Of a DNA stretch of 64,000 nt, positions 34,890-44,006 are shown piece by piece. Below the pieces are notes generated by a model, which was not told the DNA's origin, ran no database searches, and saw only the letters and a list, made by a program, of their open reading frames with translations. The position numbers and the translations under genes were made by a program. How positions within the stretch are numbered: the first letter of the stretch is position 1; each line of letters starts with the position of its first letter. This DNA comes from an uncultured Bacilli bacterium (GTDB taxonomy: Bacteria > Bacillota_I > Bacilli_A > RF39 > UBA660): positions 6,111 through 70,110 of the forward strand of contig CAKPRO010000009.1 of the NCBI GenBank assembly GCA_934182615.1. Direction: 5' to 3'.

Positions 34890-37494
34890 TTTTAACCTCC
34901 CTGTAATCTTTAAATAATTTTGTATATATTGGTTTTACTAACTCTCCTAATACAAACATTATAAAACATATTCCGATAGTTATCAAGATATAATTTATTT
35001 TTATATTTGGTACTATAAAGTATTTACTTATTGGGGTTACTAATACTATGATTTGAACTAATAGTATTAAGAATACTCCTAATGTTAGTTTTTTATTTGA
35101 AAAGATGTCTTTATTTAGTACTGACTTCTTAATATTACGACAAGAGAACGAGAATAGTAATTCATGAGTTACTAAGTAGATAAATAATAATGAACCTGCG
35201 GTATTTACATCTGCTTCTTTTGCAAAATAGATAAATATTATTAACATTACTATTGATTTTATGATTGCTCCGATTACTATTTTAGCTGTTAATAATGGTG
35301 TAAAGAAACTTTCATTGTATTTATTAGCAAGAGTATTTTCCATTTGGTCTTCTGTTTTCTTTTCGAAAGCTAACATAATAGCAGGTATACTATCGGTTAC
35401 TAGGTTTATCCATAGTAGTTGTAATGTTGTAAACATTTCCATATTTAGTACCATAGATATGAATACTAGAAGTACTTCTACTATATTACCCGCGAGTAAG
35501 TATAGTATTATTTTCTTGATATTAGAAGTTATTCTTCTTCCTTCTTCAACTCCATCGACGATGGTAGAAAAACTATCATCTACAAGAATACAATCTGCTA
35601 CTTTTTTTACTACTTCAGTTCCGGTTATTCCCATACCTATTCCAATATCAGCTTTTTGAATAGCAGGTGCATCGTTTACGCCATCACCGGTCATAGCTAC
35701 AACATAACCATTACTTTGAAGTGCATCTACTATCCTTAATTTGGTACTTGGTGATATTCTAGCATAAACATTATATTTTTTTACTGCTTCTTTTAATTCA
35801 TCGTCTGTTAACTTATCTATTTCTTTTCCTGTTGTGGCTCCTTCATCGGTATCGATAATACCAACACTTTTAGCTATTGCACGAGCAGTATTTATACTAT
35901 CTCCAGTTATCATAACTATTTTTATTCCAGAATTTTTACATGTATTAATAGCATTTGGTACTGATATTCTTGGTGGATCCATCATTCCTATTAATCCTAT
36001 AAATATCATATTATGTTCTGGGTCACTTGTGTTTTCTGTTTTATAGGCTAGTGCTAAGATACGAAGGGATTTTTCTGATTCTTCTTCTTCTATTTTAAAT
36101 ATTTTTTCTTTATATTCAGTAGTTATATTATATAATTTATTATCTTCTAGATAATAGGAACAGTTTTGTAATACTGAGTCCAAACTTCCTTTAGTAAATG
36201 AATATTCTTTACCTTCAATGGTATTGATAGTACTCATCATTTTTCTATCTGAGTCAAATGGATACTCTTTTACTCTTGGAATATTTATTAATATATTTTT
36301 TTCTTCAAGGTATTTATAGATGGCTACTTCGGTTTCATCTCCTAGATATTTATCATTATTTTTAGTTACATTCTGACAACTTGATAAACAATAATTATAT
36401 AGATTTATGTTTTCAATATTATCTTTTTCGGTATATAATTTATTGTTTACATAGATACTTTTTACTTGCATTTTGTTCTCAGTAATAGTTCCTGTTTTAT
36501 CAGAACAGATTATGTCAGTAGAACCTAGTGTTTCAACAGAAGCCATCTTTCTTATGATTACATTTCTTTTAGCCATTTCGGACATTCCTAGAGATAATAT
36601 TATGGTTATTACTGATGACATTCCTTCAGGGATAGCGGCGACCGCTAATGAGATGGATAACATTAGGATATCAAAGAAATCATTCTTTTTAAGTAGACCT
36701 ACGACCATCATAACTATTATTATTGCTATTATTATATAGGTTAATACTTTACTTATTTGGTTTACTTTCTTTTGGAGTGGAGTTAGTTCATTCTTATTAT
36801 TCATAAGGCTTGCTCCTATTTTACCTAGTTCTGTATCCATAGCGGTACTACATACTACTACAAAGGCATGGCCATTGGTTACATTACATCCGGCATAAAC
36901 CATATTTTTTCTTTCGTATAATTCTTTTTCTTCGGTTATATCTATATTATCTTTCTTGATACTTTTTGATTCCCCGGTTAGGGTTGATTCATTTACTTCT
37001 AAGGCTTCTGATGATATTATTCTAGCATCAGCGGATACATAATCACCTGCTTCTAATTCTATTATATCTCCTGGTACAATCTTTCTTACATCAATTGTTT
37101 CTTTTTTACCATCTCTTATGACATTATTATTTGTTATAAACATTTTATTTAGTTCTTCAATAGCCTTATCGGCTTTCTTTTCTTCAATAAAACTTAGGGT
37201 TGCATTTATTATGACGATTATTAGAATTATTACTGAGTCAGCATATGATTCTTTTTGGATATAAGATATTACTGCAGAAAATACTGAAGCAAAGATAAGT
37301 AAAATTATCATTAGATCATTAAACTGATTTAAAAAGATTATGAAATTTGATTTTTTCTTTCGTTCTGCTAATTTATTTTCGCCATACTCCTCTAATCTCT
37401 TACTTGCTTCTTCTTCAGTTAATCCACTTATATTGGTATTTAATTCTTTATATAGTTCTTCTACTTTTTTATTATAATAATTATTTTCTTTCAT
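34879..37494 (-). CDS. P-type cation-transporting ATPase (calcium type, IIA)
   Basis: An 871-residue pump. Actuator motif STLTGES (~173); helix 4 AAIPEGMSSVITI with the PEG ion-site motif; phosphorylation site ICSDKTGT (~330); nucleotide-domain KGSLDSVL and MMDPPR; hinge TGDGVNDAPA; six C-terminal membrane segments including LLWINLVTDSIPAIMLAFE. The helix 6 N-x-x-T-D is the calcium-pump pattern. It exports Ca2+ (or a related cation) from the cytosol. GGAG precedes the ATG. It heads an operon with the two small genes downstream. Confidence 0.92.
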   Translation of the reverse strand: MKENNYYNKKVEELYKELNTNISGLTEEEASKRLEEYGENKLAERKKKSNFIIFLNQFNDLMIILLIFASVFSAVISYIQKESYADSVIILIIVIINATLSFIEEKKADKAIEELNKMFITNNNVIRDGKKETIDVRKIVPGDIIELEAGDYVSADARIISSEALEVNESTLTGESKSIKKDNIDITEEKELYERKNMVYAGCNVTNGHAFVVVCSTAMDTELGKIGASLMNNKNELTPLQKKVNQISKVLTYIIIAIIIVMMVVGLLKKNDFFDILMLSISLAVAAIPEGMSSVITIILSLGMSEMAKRNVIIRKMASVETLGSTDIICSDKTGTITENKMQVKSIYVNNKLYTEKDNIENINLYNYCLSSCQNVTKNNDKYLGDETEVAIYKYLEEKNILINIPRVKEYPFDSDRKMMSTINTIEGKEYSFTKGSLDSVLQNCSYYLEDNKLYNITTEYKEKIFKIEEEESEKSLRILALAYKTENTSDPEHNMIFIGLIGMMDPPRISVPNAINTCKNSGIKIVMITGDSINTARAIAKSVGIIDTDEGATTGKEIDKLTDDELKEAVKKYNVYARISPSTKLRIVDALQSNGYVVAMTGDGVNDAPAIQKADIGIGMGITGTEVVKKVADCILVDDSFSTIVDGVEEGRRITSNIKKIILYLLAGNIVEVLLVFISMVLNMEMFTTLQLLWINLVTDSIPAIMLAFEKKTEDQMENTLANKYNESFFTPLLTAKIVIGAIIKSIVMLIIFIYFAKEADVNTAGSLLFIYLVTHELLFSFSCRNIKKSVLNKDIFSNKKLTLGVFLILLVQIIVLVTPISKYFIVPNIKINYILITIGICFIMFVLGELVKPIYTKLFKDYREVKNEK

Positions 37495-37506
37495 CTTTTT
37501 ACTCCT

Positions 37507-37683
37507 TTATATTAGATATGATAGAACAAACATTACTATCATTATTATTAAGATTATTATTAAGAGTACTTTGGTTATGTTTATTAAGATATTTTGATAT
37601 GGTTTTAGTACTCTTATGCCACAGTTACGACAGTATTTATCACTATCTCTTACTACTTTTTTACAATTTATGCATTCTTTCAT
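37507..37683 (-). CDS. Small zinc-ribbon membrane protein, 58 residues
   Basis: The peptide begins MKECINCKKVVRDSDKYC with CxxC...CxxC (CINC, CRNC), a zinc ribbon, followed by one membrane helix (VLLIIILIIMIVMFVLSYL). Its ATG overlaps the stop of the upstream zinc-ribbon peptidase gene (ATGA), and its stop is followed directly by the AAGGAG of the P-type ATPase, so it is the middle gene of an operon. Function unknown. Confidence 0.75.
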   Translation of the reverse strand: MKECINCKKVVRDSDKYCRNCGIRVLKPYQNILINITKVLLIIILIIMIVMFVLSYLI

Positions 37684-38801
37684 TGTTGTAACCTCTCTTT
37701 TATGATATTTATTATTTCTAATGAACTAGTACTTGACGAATCTCTATGTAAGTAATAGTCATGAATGGCTTCGGCGATTACTTCATCATAATTTACACTT
37801 TCTTTTACTTTTTGACTAGCATAACCAGAGATACTTTTGGTAAAGTCTTCAAGTGAAATATTGGTATTATACTTTTTGTTATAACTCTCTATGGCTTCTT
37901 CGACTAGTTCTTTTGAGTATGTTCCTTCTTTTAAGATATTTAGAATATTTTGATAGCTATTTATATTATCTTTTGTTACTAGTGTTATGTTATCAATATT
38001 ATTTTGTTTTAATAATGTTACAAATGTTATGTAATGTCCTAATTCATGGGCTATTAGTGATTCATAACTAGCATTATTTGGATACCAGTTTTCTTTTAAT
38101 CCTTTACTTAGGATATCTTTATTTAAGAAATAATAACTATTTAATAAGATTTCTGTTTTATTTACTTTGTTATATTCTTTTATATCTAAGTTATTATTTA
38201 TAAAGGTATTAGTAGGATTGAAATAAGCTATATAGTCTTCGTTATTTGGAGCATTGGTTACTGTTATGTTTGTTAGATAGCCTTTTATATTAGGAAATAA
38301 CTGATATGTTGTACTTATTACTTCTTTTATTTTGTTTGATACATCTTCATCAACATCACATAAACTTACACTGGGAATATTATAGTTTTCACTTATTTCT
38401 TTTTCGATTAGAGATACATTTATATTTCTTTTACATTTCCAAGATTGTTTTGTGATATCTTGTTTTATTAGGTTTATGGCTTCTTCTTTGGTACTCAAAG
38501 TTACATTTGTATATTTATTATTGGTATTCATAATGGATACTTTATAACCATATTTTAAGCTAGATATTTCTTTTTGTAATTCTATATATGGTCTAAACAT
38601 ATCTTTACCACTTATTAAAGTCATAGCAATAAAACTTATTATGATAATAGAAGTTAAGGTAAATAATGAGCCAATATTATTTTCTTTATATCTTAATTTA
38701 TTATCTTTTAGAGATAAATAACCATGAGGAGTTAGTTCTCCACAGGTGGGGCAGAAGTTATCATCCACTTCTAGTTCTTCATTACACTTTATACATTTCA
38801 T
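37680..38801 (-). CDS. Zinc-ribbon membrane protein with HExxH peptidase-like domain
   Basis: The N-terminus is a zinc ribbon (CIKCNEELEVDDNFCPTCGE), then a membrane helix at ~45-65 (LFTLTSIIIISFIAMTLI). The remaining ~300 residues probably face outward and include YESLIAHELGHYITFVTLL (~250), an HExxH site, with YDEVIAEAIHDYYLH as a later Glu candidate. Thus a membrane-tethered zincin whose zinc ribbon stays in the cytosol. Such zinc-ribbon starts are common in this operon. Substrate unknown. Confidence 0.7.
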   Translation of the reverse strand: MKCIKCNEELEVDDNFCPTCGELTPHGYLSLKDNKLRYKENNIGSLFTLTSIIIISFIAMTLISGKDMFRPYIELQKEISSLKYGYKVSIMNTNNKYTNVTLSTKEEAINLIKQDITKQSWKCKRNINVSLIEKEISENYNIPSVSLCDVDEDVSNKIKEVISTTYQLFPNIKGYLTNITVTNAPNNEDYIAYFNPTNTFINNNLDIKEYNKVNKTEILLNSYYFLNKDILSKGLKENWYPNNASYESLIAHELGHYITFVTLLKQNNIDNITLVTKDNINSYQNILNILKEGTYSKELVEEAIESYNKKYNTNISLEDFTKSISGYASQKVKESVNYDEVIAEAIHDYYLHRDSSSTSSLEIINIIKERLQQ

Positions 38802-38907
38802 AGTTTCTCCTTTGCTACTTTATTTAATTATATCATATTTTGTCGTATTTGTTTGTAAAAAAATGATATTTTTATTTTTAATGGGAAAATTATATTAGGT
38901 GTTAGAT

Positions 38908-39345
38908 ATGAATTTTCAAAAACTAATAGAATTAAGAGAAGACTTTAATCTTAAACAAAAGGATATTGCTAAGCTATTAAACATTACTCAGCAGACTTAT
39001 TCACTATGGGAAAATGGCAGTAAAATTATTCCTTTAAAGCATTTGAATTCTTTATGTAACTATTATAATGTTAGTATGGATTATATGCTGGGGCTTTCTA
39101 ATAAGAATAGTTTTAATAATGGTAAATATAATATTGATAAAAAGATTATTGGTAGGAGATTAAAAGAATTTAGAAAAGAAAAAAATATTACCCAAGAAGA
39201 ACTAGCTAGTACTCTTAATACTACTCATTCAACGATTAGTGCTTATGAAAGTGGTAAAACTACTATTCTTACAGCTTTTGCTTATGAGATATGTAAAAGA
39301 TATAACATTTCTATGGACTATTTATGTGGTAGAATACTTATTTGA
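38908..39345 (+). CDS. Tandem Cro/CI-type HTH regulator
   Basis: Two HTH_3 domains in 145 residues: LREDFNLKQKDIAKLLNITQQTYSLWENG at ~10-40 and FRKEKNITQEELASTLNTTHSTISAYESG at ~88-118. There is no other domain. The ATG at 38908 follows AGGTG by six bases; the upstream GTG at 38899 overlaps it. It stands alone, divergent from the zinc-ribbon protein gene with ~100 bases between, and could control that operon. Confidence 0.85.
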   Translation: MNFQKLIELREDFNLKQKDIAKLLNITQQTYSLWENGSKIIPLKHLNSLCNYYNVSMDYMLGLSNKNSFNNGKYNIDKKIIGRRLKEFRKEKNITQEELASTLNTTHSTISAYESGKTTILTAFAYEICKRYNISMDYLCGRILI

Positions 39346-39370
39346 TATTTTTTATATTATATATACTTTT

Positions 39371-39450
39371 ATTTCAGAGACATTTGGCTCTGAAATTTTT
39401 TTGAAAGACATTTGGCTTTCAAAACCTCGAACAACATAGTGTGAGAGGAA
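39371..39450 (+). repeat. Tandem hairpin repeat with AGAC...GGCT collar, copy 7
   Basis: Perfect stems 39371-39379 with 39388-39396 (loop ac-attt-gg) and 39399-39407 with 39416-39424 (same loop), then CCTC...GAGAGG at 39425-39448 containing GAACAACATAGTGTGA. This is the clearest three-part copy. Confidence 0.85.
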
Positions 39451-39509
39451 TATAATTTTTTATTATATTTTTATTATTTTGGTTCATAATATTTTTGAGG
39501 AGGATATTT

Positions 39510-39947
39510 ATGAAAGAAAATTATGAATTAATGGAACATATTTATAAAGATGCTGAAATGGCTGTTTATACTTTGACTACTCTTACTAATGATTTAAAAG
39601 ATAAAGATAATAAAATAAAGAAGACTCTTGAAGATATTCTTAAAGAATATGAGTCTTGGAAAAAGAAGAGTATGAAGTATTTAAAGAAAGGAAAAGCAGA
39701 AATTACTGATAGTGGAGTTATGGCCAAAATGATGGCTAAGATGGGTATTAAGAAAGAAGTTATTAATGATAATAGTGATTCTTCGATTGCTAAGATGATT
39801 ATTAAGGGTGTATCAACAGGGTCTGTGGATATGGAAAAGAAAATTAAGGCTTATGATAAAGATGTTGATAAGAGTGATTTGAAGATAGCGAAAGAATTTT
39901 TGAAATTTCAAGAAAAGACTATAGATGAACTTAAAGAATATCTATAG
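39510..39947 (+). CDS. Unknown helical 145-residue protein
   Basis: Not recognised. Entirely helical by composition and rich in Lys and Glu; the spacing of long helices (MEHIYKDAEMAVYTLTTL, then KDNKIKKTLEDILKEYESWKK, then IAKEFLKFQEKTIDELKEYL) suggests a four-helix bundle such as DUF2383 or ferritin-like proteins, without visible metal ligands. The ATG at 39510 follows GAGGAGG. It precedes the HerA-like gene on the same strand by 66 bases. Confidence 0.6.
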   Translation: MKENYELMEHIYKDAEMAVYTLTTLTNDLKDKDNKIKKTLEDILKEYESWKKKSMKYLKKGKAEITDSGVMAKMMAKMGIKKEVINDNSDSSIAKMIIKGVSTGSVDMEKKIKAYDKDVDKSDLKIAKEFLKFQEKTIDELKEYL

Positions 39948-40013
39948 TTTTTTTAATATTTTTATATACAATTATTTATTTATGTGGTAAAATTATAATA
40001 GGTGAAGAAGAAT

Positions 40014-41774
40014 ATGTTGGGGAGAATTATTGCTATTAATGATAATATTGTTTCAGTACAATTATCTGTTAATATTTATGATTATGATAGTTTAATTAGT
40101 AAGAATGTTATATTTAAAGATACTTCTGCGATTAGTATTGGGGAAGTTATTGCTATTGGTAATGGTATTATGCAGGTATCTTTAGTGGGAGAAATTAGAA
40201 ATAATAAGTTTTTATTTGGAGATATTTCTAAGCCTTCTTTTAAGGCTACTTGTAATTTGATTGATAATAGTGTTCTTGATATTATTTTAAATAATGATGG
40301 ACCTAATAGTATTAAACTTGGTAAGTCTTTTATTTATCCTGATTACGATATTAAACTTGATGTTGGTAATTTCTTTTCTAATCATTTTGCTATACTAGGT
40401 AATTCTGGTAGTGGTAAATCTTACTCTGTTGCTAAGATTCTTCAGAGTGTCTTCTACCAATGTAAGAGTTTACCTTTCTATTCTAATATATTCTTATTTG
40501 ATGCTTATGGAGAGTATCAAAGAGCTTTTTCTAGGATACATGAAGTTAATGATAATATTAATTATAAGGTATATACTACTGATTTAAATAGTACTGAATT
40601 TGATATTTTACAATATCCTTTTTGGTTACTTGGTATTGATGATTTGGCTTTACTTATGGGTGTTACTTCTAAAGAGCAATTACCAGTTATTGAGAAGGCT
40701 TTAAAATTAGTTAGTTATTTTGCTAGAAAAGAAGAAGAAGTTATTAATCAGAAGAATGATATTATTGCTAGATGTTTATTAGATATTTTATTTTCTGGTA
40801 AGAGTGCTAGTATGATTAGAAATAAGATTGTTTCTATTCTTACTAAATTTAATACTAGTAATCTTAACTTAGAAGTTAAACTTGTTAAGGGTGGATGGAC
40901 TAGAACTATTAGACAATGTTTATTCGTAGAGAATACTGGTGAGTTTTCGGATGTTGAGGTTGTTATTGAATACTTAGAAAGTTTATGTTTGGATAATTTT
41001 GAGCTTTCTCTTCCTAATGGGGAATATATGTATACTATGAAAGACTTTAGTACGGCTTTGGAGTTTGCTCTTATATCTGAGGGTACTCTAAATAGTGATA
41101 AGGCTTTTGAACTTACTAATATTCTTAAAGTTAGATTTAATAATTTAATGAATAGTAATTATGCTAGATACTTTGAATATGATGGTTATATTAATAGAGA
41201 GAGTTTTATTAATTTACTTCTTACTACTAATGATGGTAAGAAAGCACAGATTGTTAATTTTAATATTAATTATGTTGATGATAGATTTGCTAAGAATTTG
41301 GTTAAAATATTTTCTAAACTTTTATTTGATTATATTGTATCTCTTAATCAGAGAGCTTCAATGCCATTTCATATTGTTCTTGAAGAGGCTCATAGATATG
41401 TTCAGAATGATGAAGATGCCACTATACTTGGATATAATATTTTTGAAAGAATTACTAAGGAAGGTAGAAAATATGGATTACTTCTTGGTATTGTTTCTCA
41501 AAGACCTTCTGAGCTTTCTGAAACTACAATATCACAGTGTAGTAACTTCTTAGTATTTAAGATGTTTCATCCTAGGGATTTACAATTTATTAAGGATATT
41601 ATTTCTAGTGCAGATATTACTTTGACTAATAAGATTAAGACTTTACATCCTGGTACTTGTATTATGTTTGGTACGGCTTTTAAGATGCCTACGATTGCTA
41701 TTCTTGATAAACCTAATCCTGAACCTCTTAGTCAGAGTTGTGATATTAATAAGACTTGGTATATTCATAATTAG
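40014..41774 (+). CDS. HerA-like ATPase (DUF87 family)
   Basis: A HAS-barrel-like start (LGRIIAINDNIVSVQLS, ~1-100) is followed by a RecA/FtsK-type ATPase: Walker A ILGNSGSGKSYS (~125), Walker B PFHIVLEEAHRYV (~450) and a sensor in LLLGIVSQRPSEL. HerA proteins form hexamers that move on DNA. They usually pair with NurA in repair or with SIR2-type or other effectors in defence; no such partner is adjacent, so the role is open. The ATG at 40014 is chosen over a GTG at 40002 that forms part of its AGGTGAAG ribosome site. It ends close to the hairpin repeat at 41826. Confidence 0.85.
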   Translation: MLGRIIAINDNIVSVQLSVNIYDYDSLISKNVIFKDTSAISIGEVIAIGNGIMQVSLVGEIRNNKFLFGDISKPSFKATCNLIDNSVLDIILNNDGPNSIKLGKSFIYPDYDIKLDVGNFFSNHFAILGNSGSGKSYSVAKILQSVFYQCKSLPFYSNIFLFDAYGEYQRAFSRIHEVNDNINYKVYTTDLNSTEFDILQYPFWLLGIDDLALLMGVTSKEQLPVIEKALKLVSYFARKEEEVINQKNDIIARCLLDILFSGKSASMIRNKIVSILTKFNTSNLNLEVKLVKGGWTRTIRQCLFVENTGEFSDVEVVIEYLESLCLDNFELSLPNGEYMYTMKDFSTALEFALISEGTLNSDKAFELTNILKVRFNNLMNSNYARYFEYDGYINRESFINLLLTTNDGKKAQIVNFNINYVDDRFAKNLVKIFSKLLFDYIVSLNQRASMPFHIVLEEAHRYVQNDEDATILGYNIFERITKEGRKYGLLLGIVSQRPSELSETTISQCSNFLVFKMFHPRDLQFIKDIISSADITLTNKIKTLHPGTCIMFGTAFKMPTIAILDKPNPEPLSQSCDINKTWYIHN

Positions 41775-41825
41775 TTATAATAAAAAGATAATTCTTGATA
41801 TTTAGAATTATCTTTATTTTTTATG

Positions 41826-41879
41826 CCACTTCAGCCTATAGTCTTACGTGGTAAATTAGAGCCTGTAGTCTCTAATTTA
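41826..41879 (-). repeat. Tandem hairpin repeat with AGAC...GGCT collar, copy 8 (minus strand)
   Basis: Read on the minus strand: a perfect 10-bp stem TAAATTAGAG/CTCTAATTTA with loop ac-taca-gg, then a second hairpin (CCACGTAAG...CTGAAGTGG) with loop ac-tata-gg. It lies in the ~100 bases between converging genes and overlaps the stop of the next one, so it may also act as a terminator. Confidence 0.75.
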
Positions 41880-42947
41880 GTTATTTGGTTTTAATGTTTT
41901 AGTTTTATTGTTACTTAGTAAGGTATCTTTAAATATATTGATATCTTCTAGTAAAGTGTCTAAAGATTCTTTATTTAATTTTATATTTATTATTTTTAGT
42001 GAATCTTCTAGTGAATATCTATTATTTAATAACGATTCATTTAATTCTTCTATTTGCTTTAAGAAGTTGGAATCTTTTTTATATTCTATATAATTATATA
42101 GTGAGAAAATAGCTACTGAGTAGTGTAATATTATAAACATAATATTTTGATTATTTATTCTTTCTTTATCAAATACTTCTAATGATGTTCGATAATTATC
42201 GTCATGATATAATAATTTATAATTTTCTTCAGATACTTTTCCAAGTAAATAGTAAAGTAAAGTTATTCTTATGATATGGAAGCCTTGATTTATAATGCTA
42301 TAAAAATTATTATACTCTGATATTTTAAATGTATTTACAGCTTCTTGATAGCCAATACCTTCTAAATAATCAGCATAAATTAGTTCTTCAGTAAAGGCAA
42401 GTAGTTCAGTCAAAATATCATTTACTTCTCCTCTTTTTATAGATGGTTGATTTCGGTAATGAGATATTTCATGAACCCATATTATTGAATCAGTTACTAA
42501 ATCATTATTATAAACATTTATTGCTTTATGATAAGTAGTATCTACTACTACTCGCTCTTGTGTTCTAATATTGATATAACATTCTTCATGAATAATATAA
42601 TTATTGTTGCCAGTGTATATTTCTTTATAGGTTGCTTTTTTAGGATTATTAGTACTTATTATGTTAAGTACTCCGCTACTTGCTATTTCTTCCATTCTAA
42701 AGTCTATTCCTATATTTTTATAAAAAGCATCAATTAATTTTGACTTTGCCATATAATCAGCACGAGCACCATCTCTCAAATCTAATTTTTCTACATCTAA
42801 ACTATCCATATTGTAGTATAGAAAGGATATTAATTTATAAATATTTGACATATTATTAAATAATAATTTATTTCCATTATAGGTAGCATCAAAAAAACTT
42901 TTTAGAAAGGTATTTGTAGATGCCTCAATATCAACTTTTTCTTTCAT
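41877..42947 (-). CDS. Putative zincin (HEISH) downstream of transglutaminase-like genes
   Basis: Unknown 356-residue protein. SIIWVHEISHYRNQ at ~165 gives HExxH and EVNDILTELLAFTEELIYADY a Glu about 25 residues later, as in M3-type gluzincins. Mostly helical, soluble, no signal peptide. It follows the second transglutaminase-like gene after 8 bases, so the three genes form one operon. AGTAGGAT precedes the ATG. Activity is inferred from the motif. Confidence 0.65.
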   Translation of the reverse strand: MKEKVDIEASTNTFLKSFFDATYNGNKLLFNNMSNIYKLISFLYYNMDSLDVEKLDLRDGARADYMAKSKLIDAFYKNIGIDFRMEEIASSGVLNIISTNNPKKATYKEIYTGNNNYIIHEECYINIRTQERVVVDTTYHKAINVYNNDLVTDSIIWVHEISHYRNQPSIKRGEVNDILTELLAFTEELIYADYLEGIGYQEAVNTFKISEYNNFYSIINQGFHIIRITLLYYLLGKVSEENYKLLYHDDNYRTSLEVFDKERINNQNIMFIILHYSVAIFSLYNYIEYKKDSNFLKQIEELNESLLNNRYSLEDSLKIINIKLNKESLDTLLEDINIFKDTLLSNNKTKTLKPNN

Positions 42948-42955
42948 CGTTTATC

Positions 42956-44005
42956 CTACTTTCTTTTTTTTACTTTTATTTTGGCTAGTTCTTCAGTAAT
43001 ATCACTATATAGTTCTTTTTGACTTTGATAGTAGGCTTCGATTATATCTTTATTACTTTCATATATTCTTGTAGTTATATCTATGTATTCTCTATCTTCA
43101 CTTGGGGCTGTTACTGCATCAGTTAATGTTGCAAGTACTTTTTTATTTTTCTTTTGTTTTGGTAGTATGTGAATATCTCCTGCTGCTGATGTATCTATTA
43201 AGATATTTTCTTTTATACTACTTGGTTTGTATATTCTAGATTGAGTTGGATCTAAATAATATGTATCTCCTTGGTAGACTGCTGTTGTTATCCTATGGTT
43301 ACCGATTAAAGTTAATTTTTTATCTTTTTTAGGAATAATATACTCATAATATTTATTTAGTTCTTCTTCATATTGATATACTAAATCTAAAAAAGAAATG
43401 TTTGTTCTTTGGTGTTCGTTATGAATTTCTTCTAGCAGACTTAGCATATTTTCTACATTATCTTGCATTACATCAAAATCACTTTGATATACAGTTAAAG
43501 TATTTCCTTCTATTCCATAAGCATTATATATTTCTTTTAACATAGTAGCTATATGACGACATACTGCTTCACCATTTATTATATTTGAAAAATAGATACC
43601 ATCAATATCTCTAACTGTTTTTTCTCCAAAATCAAATTCTTTATTTTTAGATAAATAACCATCATGTAACATCTTATCATAAAATGTATATATCTCTATA
43701 GGGTTTTGAAATTCAAATATTCTATTTAATTTTACATATTCGGAAAGAAATTCTTGATAAAGAGCTTTTATTTTTTGAACTTCTTTAGTATGTGATTCTG
43801 AATTTCTTGAAAATATTGCATAACTAACATTTATAATATTTGCTCCTAGTAACAAAAGACTTGCTAATAAACTATCACTTATGTTAGGTAAAAGAGATGT
43901 TCCTATTCCACATGACATGATTGCTATAGTATTAGCTTTAGATATTATTTCATTAGTATTATAACTTATGTTTCCATATATTTTATCTTTTAAATTATCT
44001 CTCAT
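42956..44005 (-). CDS. Transglutaminase-like membrane protein, paralogue 2
   Basis: A 349-residue protein. Two hydrophobic helices near the N-terminus (~25-65) suggest membrane anchoring. Then comes a papain/transglutaminase-like domain with candidate Cys in GEAVCRHIA (~155), His in GNHRITTAVYQGDTYY (~235) and Asp in YYLDPTQSRIY. A lysine-rich tail ends the protein. About half of the residues match the paralogue encoded next door. The gene begins 2 bases from the end of that paralogue. Function unknown; it could be a protease, amidase or crosslinking enzyme. Confidence 0.65.
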   Translation of the reverse strand: MRDNLKDKIYGNISYNTNEIISKANTIAIMSCGIGTSLLPNISDSLLASLLLLGANIINVSYAIFSRNSESHTKEVQKIKALYQEFLSEYVKLNRIFEFQNPIEIYTFYDKMLHDGYLSKNKEFDFGEKTVRDIDGIYFSNIINGEAVCRHIATMLKEIYNAYGIEGNTLTVYQSDFDVMQDNVENMLSLLEEIHNEHQRTNISFLDLVYQYEEELNKYYEYIIPKKDKKLTLIGNHRITTAVYQGDTYYLDPTQSRIYKPSSIKENILIDTSAAGDIHILPKQKKNKKVLATLTDAVTAPSEDREYIDITTRIYESNKDIIEAYYQSQKELYSDITEELAKIKVKKRK

Positions 44006-44006
44006 A

